Shown here: one piece after another, positions 57,828 through 64,000 of the stretch
How positions within the stretch are numbered: the first letter of the stretch is position 1
Layout of the letters: every line of letters begins with the position of its first letter
NCBI GenBank assembly: GCA_029962745.1
Contig: CM057154.1
Location: 26,562,970 to 26,626,969 of the forward strand
Origin: Echinometra lucunter
Lineage: Eukaryota; Echinodermata; Echinoidea; Camarodonta; Echinometridae
Length of the DNA stretch: 64,000 bases
Direction: 5' to 3'
Made by a program: the position numbers and the translations under genes
The notes under the pieces: model-generated
The model's input: the letters and a program-made list of their open reading frames with translations, nothing else
Databases searched by the model: none
Told to the model about the DNA's origin: nothing

Positions 57828-59107
57828 TAGGTTTTCCCGGTCAATTTCATACTTTTTTCATTCCAATTCATGAACGTGCATTCAATTTCACGCAACGCAC
57901 GCCCCGCGAAGACATTCGGGCTTTCAAATTCCGAATCCGATCGATCAATTTCATTTATGGGCGCTCATATTCTCTTTCCGTAAATCAAAATCACACATGA
58001 GCGTTCAATTTCCAAATGCGAGCATTGTATTTCCTACTTGCGCATTCAAATTCAACTCGTAGTCACAATGACGCTGTTTGGGGAGTTCAATTTCATTTTC
58101 AGGCGATCAATTTCCTACTTCGTGCACTCAGTTTAGTGGAGAAGATAAAAAGGGGGTTATGAGCATGATGAGGGGGAGAGCGGGACGAGCGTTGGTTGTT
58201 TCTGATAAACGAGCACACTCCGCAAAAGGATTAGTCAAAATATTGAAATTGTAGGTAAAACTGAACATTTTGATTCCTTCTTATATCAGTGTGTATACAA
58301 AAACAGTTCTTGTTCTGTTTTACCTACAATTTCATAAGATGACCTAATCAAAGGTCGAAAACGTGAAACTCAACACTATCATAACTATGACTCTCATTGA
58401 AGTTTTCTTCCAATCTTTGTATGTTTACAATGATATCATGTCCTTTTATGCTCATGTATACTTCAATACTTTAACAGCATAACGACATAATTCCTAACTT
58501 ACACTCGTTGATGACGCCACCCATAGAAAGACAAAATCACAACACTAACCACACAATGCGTCAATTAAACAACCAAATGACAAACAACATGATCTAAAAA
58601 TATCTCATGTGGAAGCCTAGATAAACAGCAATATGATATGATTATATATAATTTCCATGTTACCACTTTCAATGGAAGCATTTATAGCATAAACCTAAAA
58701 TAGTGGACTTAAGCATGATAACATTATGGCAAATGTCTTGCCAAAGAAGCCCAATTTATTCCAAACTAAGTGAAAAACACCCACAATGACCCCAAGCTAA
58801 CTAAATGCAATGAATCTTTTAAATTGAATGCACTTATTTGGAACTTGGTTGCCTTTTCACGAATATGAATGACCAAGGAGATTCGGTCGCCGGCTTGAAA
58901 TGAATTTGATTGCCCATTTATCAAAAAGCATGCTCCTACTTTGAATTTGAATGACCCAAATGAACAATTGATTGCTCGGATAGTGAATCTGAATGACCCA
59001 ATTTGAATTTGAAAGCTGCTTCAGAGCTGCGAGCGTGAAATGCGGGAAATTGAATGCTCGGAATATGAACTTGAATGACAAAATCATGAAATTGACCGGG
59101 AAAACCT
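57828..59107. mobile_element. 1,280-bp TA-flanked element with ~20-bp periodic subterminal motifs
   Basis: Ends TAGGTTTTCCCGGTCAATTT and AAATTGACCGGGAAAACCTA are perfect inverted repeats. Comparison with the empty site in copy A (TTTTATATAGTTAC near 39638) gives a TA target duplication. The left ~300 bp contains about a dozen degenerate TCAATTTC-like words spaced about 20 bp or multiples (for example 57841, 57863, 57882, 57922, 57945, 57964, 57984, 58005, 58024, 58045, 58087, 58107). The right ~250 bp contains the inverse words (GAATTTGAATG, AAATTGAATGC). No transposase frame. An internal hairpin lies at 58246-58332. Possibly a Tc1/mariner-type or related non-autonomous element; the family is uncertain. 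Confidence 0.85.
58246..58332. repeat. 16-bp inverted repeat inside the TA-flanked element
   Basis: AAATTGTAGGTAAAAC at 58246-58261 and GTTTTACCTACAATTT at 58317-58332, perfect, 55-nt loop. Confidence 0.9.
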
Positions 59108-59219
59108 ATAGTTACTACACAGATCCTGTTTTATGTTAAGTAATGGATTGTGGGATGTAGATAATGATTAACAAACATTTTTCGTAACCTAATAAAAGTT
59201 TTCCAACTTGGTAACTTAC

Positions 59220-59504
59220 TTTTAAAGAAGTTTGTCTCGCACTGTAGATCATCTAACTTCAAACTCAAGATAACCAGAGGGTTTATATCGAACTCGCGAT
59301 TCCGCCACATCATTAGGTGCCCCCGTGCCATGTCAATCGCCTCTCTTATCCCCTTTTCACTTGCCACAGTATCTGCTTCATCAGGTTCATGAGCTAGGTT
59401 GAGGGCCCTCAGAAGTTCAGATATTTTCCTTGCATCTCCAATTCCCCATAGAATGTCTTCCATGTCGGCTTGGGATACCTGACGAGAGGTATCCCTTACG
59501 AGAT
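59220..59504 (-). CDS. NLR gene B, death-domain exon 2
   Basis: 285-nt minus-strand exon, phase 1 in and out, acceptor TCATTGTTCAG, donor GTAAGT. DLVRDTSRQVSQADMEDILW..., with three extra codons (AHEPDEADTV against AHEADTV in copy A) and otherwise few replacements. It should splice to the NACHT exon at 45212 about 14 kb away. The expected partner death-domain exon 1 would lie near 60.4 kb if spacing were as in A, but that region is occupied by repeats. Confidence 0.7.
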
Positions 59505-59897
59505 CTGAACAATGACGAAAAAACAAAAAGAGTATTTTTTTAAAGAGAATACGAATTTCTCATGAAGAACATCCATAAGCATGATGTGGAAAATTCGAAT
59601 GAAACATGGTGAACAACGACTGACCTCTGCATGTGTCACAATAATGCGTAAGCAATTGCCTGTAATTAGTTTGATAAATAACAATAATGATACTCATTTT
59701 TATGAAGCGCAAATCACAATCAGGACTCTAAGGGCGATGGAGAAAGAAGAAAAGGAAGAGGAAATAGTTATAGAAGAAATGAAATAGTGAATAGTAAAGA
59801 ACATAATAGCATGCAAAAATATCTTAGCAGGAAACTACATGTACATGACAATGCATGAAATATGACGGGACGATATCATGCTTCAAAAACACTTTGG

Positions 59898-60115
59898 CCC
59901 GAATTCACAAAGGTGGTTTCAGTCAAAACCGTGGTCTAAACCATGGTTTCAAACCACGGTTCAGACCACGGTTTCCAAATTGCGATTCACAAAGGTGGTT
60001 TCAAGTGAAACCACGGTTTCATCTCCTGCTTTTACGTCATAGTTTTGAGTCAACTGTTTGGGGTGGTCTGAAACTGTGGTTTCAGATGAAACCGTGGTTT
60101 TACCCTGGTTTTAAC
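59898..60115. repeat. Element built from AAACCACGGTTT-type palindromes
   Basis: At least seven variants of AAACC(A/G)(C/T)GGTTT in ~200 bp, and a direct repeat of ATTCACAAAGGTGGTTTCA at 59903 and 59985 (82-bp period). It begins where similarity to segment A ends. Confidence 0.7.
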
Positions 60116-60628
60116 CAATCAGAGTGCAGCATTTTGTGCAGCGGACAGCCAGCGGTAGACAGCGTAGCGGAAAGAACTTTTTTGGCAGCAAGATTTGAGG
60201 AGCGAAGCCTTTTCCCCGAGCCCTATCTAGAATGAAATCGTGAGTAATTTACCGATTCCTAGAGATTTCTAATTAGAAATTATCTTTTCTTCACATTTGT
60301 ACGTATTTTGTTGTAGAGAAAAGTAAGTATGATGATAATAAAGCATGCTGTTTGGAGCAGAGCGCCAGTGTGGAGCTCAGTGGAGCATAATCGCAAGCAG
60401 GTTAATTTTTTGTCCCAGGTGTTTATGTTTGTGTCCCTTCATCACAACGACTTGAAGACTGGATCGAGATCGAGTAAGGCTGGAGTGAGACTTGAACTCG
60501 GCTAATAATATCCAGCCTGCATTAATGCATGGATGTTCATCAAAATTTCATTATATGATAATGAACAATTATTGCATATTTCACTTGGGTGTTATAATGC
60601 ACTTTCATATCACAGGCGACATACGTAG

Positions 60629-60837
60629 ACCTAACGTTAGATCTAGATCTAGACCGAAGTGTTCTGTCTCTAACACTAAACAGTAACAATCGTCGTTAGC
60701 CTCGTATTTTGGTAGGGTCGGCACTCCTCCTTTTTAGAAAGGAGGAGTACCGACCCTGTCAGAATACGAGGCTAACGACGACTGTTAGAGACAGAACACT
60801 TCGGTCTAATCTACATGTAGATCTAACTTTAGGCCTA
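60629..60837. repeat. ~200-bp hairpin with ~75-100-bp arms and minimal loop
   Basis: Left arm 60651-60732 (AGACCGAAGTGTTCTGTCTC ... CACTCCTCCTTTT), right arm 60738-60807 its near-exact reverse complement. The left arm has an extra ~14 nt (CTAAACAGTAACAA). Weaker complementarity extends outward through GTTAGATCTA words to about 60629 and 60837. No open frame. Confidence 0.9.
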
Positions 60838-61154
60838 GTCTAGGTCTATTTTCAATTCAGTTGAATTGAAAATGAAATGAATGAATCTGCTTCAAATTTC
60901 ACAAATCACAGAGCATGGATGCAGCAACATGTCAATGTCATGTGTACTGTGATAGACTCTAATGTTGATTGGAGTCTGAAATCTAGATCTGTACAAATTT
61001 TAACCTGAATTTGAATAAAGTCTTTCCGGTAATCCTGGGTTTAACTTTTAGGGGTATAAATTATTTGCACTTATGTAGAGATTTGGCCCTATTCACATTC
61101 ACATTCAGACCTATTTCACATACACACCTGTTAATGTACATTCCATTAGCATTA

Positions 61155-61454
61155 TGTTAAGTACCTGACAATGCACATGGCATGCACTGTTCAGTAGTGC
61201 ACTGCCAAGATTGAGTTAGTGCAACTTTTGAGCTTGGATCTACTGGATGTCTTCTGAACAAACCTCTCCAAGTCTGAGCTCTGCACCCTGCACCATTGGT
61301 CTTCGGGAGATCTCCCCATCGGGCAGCAGTATTTCCTGAGGACTTCTGAGCTTAAGTAGTATAGTACCTCAAGTAAGAGTAGTTTAAGCTAAGGTTAAGG
61401 TAGCATCATATTTTAGTGTAGTTTAATTAGTCATTTCTCGGCCATTTTACTACA
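61155..61454 (+). repeat. Presumed 5' LTR
   Basis: The 3' boundary ...TTTTACTACA, two bases before the primer binding site, is well placed. The 5' boundary TGTTAAGTACCTGAC is a guess from the TG...CA rule and a plausible 300-bp length. The 3' LTR is not in the window for comparison. Confidence 0.4.
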
Positions 61455-61456
61455 AT

Positions 61457-61470
61457 TGGCGTAGTCGGCA
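61457..61470 (+). other. Primer binding site, tRNA-Ser type
   Basis: TGGCGTAGTCGGCA is complementary to the 3' end of a eukaryotic tRNA-Ser including CCA (…TGCCGACTACG-CCA as I recall it) over 14 bases. The match is from memory of tRNA-Ser and should be checked. Confidence 0.6.
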
Positions 61471-62222
61471 ATTGTAATTTGCGTAGGGAGTAGAGTGTTA
61501 TACATTACGCACGTGTATTAGGCAAAAATCCGCCATTTTGTTTACATAGACTCCTGTGTTGTAGCAATTTCTGATTTTTTCAACTTCCCATTTTAGAGTC
61601 TATATCGTAATATTCTGTTATCCCATACTTATTTATCATTGTAAAACTCATTTTTAGAGACTCTGTTGATATTTTCATTTTCATATTTTAAATTTAACCG
61701 CTTATTTCGACCAAATTTTTTGCAAAAATTTTCCACTAAAATAAAGCCGTAGCAAACGACATTTGTCTTATTCCCGGCTGTAGTTTCAAATTAATAATTG
61801 CATACATAGTTTAATACCCTGTTGAGAGTGATATTTTTGTAATTTTGGCCGTATTTTAAGTGAAATTTGAGGTAGTAATTAGGGATAGGTAGGATAAATT
61901 TTTGATTGACCTGCCATTCTGCCCTTTCAAAATTAGATTGAAGTGGGCGTGGTTAGTTAAACTTAACAGTTAAAGCTAAACTTGATTCTTCAAATTTCTA
62001 TTTCAAATTTAATTTGTGGTGGTAGGGGCCAGCTCAAATTTTTGCTGAAAGAAGAAAATTGGAAGTGTAGTGTAGGTTTGATAAGGATTACACCTTAGTG
62101 ATTATTATATTGTAGTAATAGTAACTATAGCGTAGTAATTTTGTCCTACTCTTCAGTACTTTTTTAAGTGTAGAATTACAAAGGCCTTGCTTTACTTTGT
62201 AATTTTATCTAAGTAATTATTT

Positions 62223-62450
62223 AAGTGTAGAATTTAATTTTGATTGACTTTCTATACTTGTCAATCAAATTGAGTGTAGAAAGTAAATTTTTGCTTGACT
62301 TTTTACCTATACTTATCAAATTAAGTGTAGGAATTTTTGATTGACTTTCTATACTTGTCAATCAAATTGAGTGTAGAAAGTAAATTTTTGATTGACTTTT
62401 TACCTATACTTATCAAATTAAGTGTAGGAATATTTGACTGATTTTCTGCC
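62223..62450 (+). repeat. ~97-100-bp tandem repeat of hairpins in the retroelement leader
   Basis: Two full units and the start of a third, beginning AAGTGTAG at 62223, 62323 and 62420. Each full unit contains TTTGATTGAC ... GTCAATCAAA, a perfect 10-bp stem with an 11-nt loop (TTTCTATACTT). Confidence 0.85.
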
Positions 62451-62900
62451 AGAAAATTGTCAGATCGAAGAAGAACACAAAGTAAGTAGGAATCTAAGTA
62501 TGAAACTAATAAATTAAGCAAGCAAGAAACAGCAAGAAAACAAGAAACATTAGTAACTAAGTATGAGAAACTAAGAAAGTGAATCTATATTAACTTTCTG
62601 CCTGTAATTTGCAGTCAGATTGAACTCCCACTCTTTTCAATTTTGTAGGGGGAGTGAATAGTAGCTGAAAATCAAGAAATTTAAGTGTAACCTTAGGCAT
62701 TTTGATATTGTACTTTTCCTATTTGTAATTAAGACCATTTAGTATCTAGATTCTTTCTAGATTCACTTAGGGTAATATCAATAACATTGACCATTTGTGC
62801 TTTTCTTCATTCAAGATTGGTAATTTTCCTGGATATTGAGCAATCTCTCCTACATGTACATCATAACTAACCCTGTGACTAATATACATGTAATAAGACT

Positions 62901-63901
62901 ATGGTTCTTTCTCACAAAATAAGAATTAATTTTTGTGATGAGTCAGAAGTTTTGAAGGTTTGCAATGAAACAAAAGTAACCCAAATTTTAGATTGGAGAG
63001 AATATTGTGGGAACTTAGATAAGGAGTTATTTTTGAAATGTCCCCGCCTTGATGGAGCCGTGGCGCTCCTTGACTATTTGATTTTACTCCTTACCCGGGC
63101 GTCCCAACGAAAATACATGTGGGTGTGCCAGCTACTCCATCTCCTTTGCAGGGGCCGTTCCCTCTATCGAGGCCCCAAGACATGGGACACCTACAGCAAC
63201 GTGGTTCTGGAAAGGTCGACACAGGAAGGGGAGATTCTCAGCCACAGTACCCCCTCATTCACAGCCGTCTTCTCAGATGCTCGGCTCAGGGAGGTTAGAT
63301 TCCCAACCGTGGTACCCCCCTTGCCCACAGCAAACTCCATCCTTTCCTAACCCTACTCAAAATCATCCCTTTGAGCAATCTTCTTCCTACTGTCCTCCTA
63401 CCCTTCCACACAGGATCTCATTTGATGGAAAAACAAGCTGGAGGGCATTCCGGAATAAATTTACTTCTTACGCCACCTCCTGTAATTGGAATGGCCCTGC
63501 TTGCCGAAATGCTCTCTGCTGGTCTTTGAAGGGAGTGGCTTTCGAATACTTCTGTAATCTTTTAGACCAGGGTATTTCTGATTTTACTCTTATTATGTGG
63601 GCGTTGGATCGCCGTTTTGATTATGGTAGGTTCCCAGAAGAGGCTTTAGCCGAATTTCAAACGGCTCGCCAGCAGCGTCATCGTCGTCACCCCAATACAG
63701 AACAGACTTATCGGTTTTGAACAGGGTGTTGACAACACTTCCAAGGGTACGGAGCCAGAAGTTTTACAAGTTCGGCCCCCACCATCTGCCAGGCAATGTG
63801 TTAATACAAGTTCCACTTCTACCGAAGAACAAAGTAAAACTCTGTTTCAGTTTAGTACTGAAAATGACATTGATAGTCTAAAACAGAAACAGGTTGCCTA
63901 A
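62901..63901 (+). pseudogene. gag-like region of the LTR retrotransposon, frame-broken
   Basis: Coding-looking sequence occurs in three successive frames. The first (62901-63350) is uncertain. The second, open from 63082 and ending at the TGA at 63718, carries the recognisable gag core: FDGKTSWRAFRNKF, then CRNALCWSLKGVAFEYF, then FTLIMWALDRRFDYG, a Ty3-type capsid pattern. A third frame from about 63713 to the TAA at 63901 continues with a polar, Ser/Thr/Glu-rich stretch. The frame changes imply that this copy is decayed, although programmed or sequencing frameshifts cannot be excluded. No zinc knuckle was seen before the edge. Confidence 0.65.
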
Positions 63902-64000
63902 GGAGTGATATCACTGCCTTAAAAACAGAAATAATTTAAAGAAAAACATGGAAAGTATTGACACAACCCTGGCAGAGGTGCTTAAAACCTTGAAGACCCT

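Larger units (their letters stand above)
42730..59897. repeat. Segment B of the large duplication (partner 29332-40420)
   Basis: Collinear copy of segment A with exons in the same order and strand. It is longer because of a 7.1-kb block (47135-54225) and the 1,280-bp element (57828-59107); it lacks the hAT-like element of A. Similarity ends at about 59897 in CTTCAAAAACACTTTGG, where new repeat sequence begins. Confidence 0.85.
61155..64000 (+). mobile_element. 5' portion of a Ty3-like LTR retrotransposon, runs off the window
   Basis: Order on the plus strand: presumed 5' LTR (about 61155-61454), primer binding site (61457-61470), a ~1.4-kb leader with tandem hairpins (62223-62450), and a gag-like coding region (from about 62901). 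Protease, reverse transcriptase, integrase and the 3' LTR would lie beyond 64000. Confidence 0.75.

Overview
This is eukaryotic, AT-rich, intron- and repeat-dense DNA. The best-supported genes are NLR-type innate immune receptors (death-fold domains, NACHT ATPase, leucine-rich repeats) on the minus strand. Large NLR families with death domains, together with many non-autonomous DNA transposons, poly-G tracts and the dispersed word GAGCGAAGCGAGCGAGC, suggest a marine deuterostome. A sea urchin is my best guess, by inference only. Nothing here looks bacterial.

Layout, read on the minus strand from high to low coordinate. NLR gene A can be assembled from exons whose splice phases all match: two consecutive death-domain exons (41242-40976 and 40026-39751, phase-1 cassettes), a 1.5 kb NACHT exon (32283-30752), one LRR exon (29624-29448), four LRR exons inside a tandem array (27272-27096, 25068-24892, 22453-22277, 20792-20616, each exactly 177 bp, phase 0-0), then after a 13.8 kb intron three C-terminal LRR exons (6830-6699, 6168-5813, 4841-4748). 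The gene would span about 36.5 kb; its last exon(s) were not found. A CARD-like reading frame (35786-35454) lies in the intron before the NACHT exon, and its 3' part runs into a ~400 bp fold-back hairpin.

A second, diverged copy (B) occupies 42730-59897 and is collinear with 29332-40420: LRR exon 43025-42834, NACHT exon 45212-43693, CARD-like frame 47073-46585, death-domain exon 59504-59220. The two copies are joined through exactly 500 Ns (42230-42729), so a true tandem duplication cannot be told from two haplotypes placed in series. Comparing A and B exposes insertion events with their empty sites: a 1,635-bp hAT-like element (33350-34984) in A; a 1,280-bp TA-flanked element with ~20-bp periodic subterminal motifs (57828-59107) and a ~7.1 kb unrelated block (47135-54225) in B; and a 138-bp MITE (41535-41672).

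The 17.6-27.6 kb interval is a higher-order tandem array of LRR-exon units: full units alternate with units that have lost their exon by deletion or replacement. The 6.8-17.6 kb intron holds a degenerate LINE, several MITEs, short tandem repeats and a few unrecognised reading frames. The right end (from about 61155) is the 5' part of a Ty3-like LTR retrotransposon with a tRNA-Ser-type primer binding site and a frame-broken gag region running off the window.
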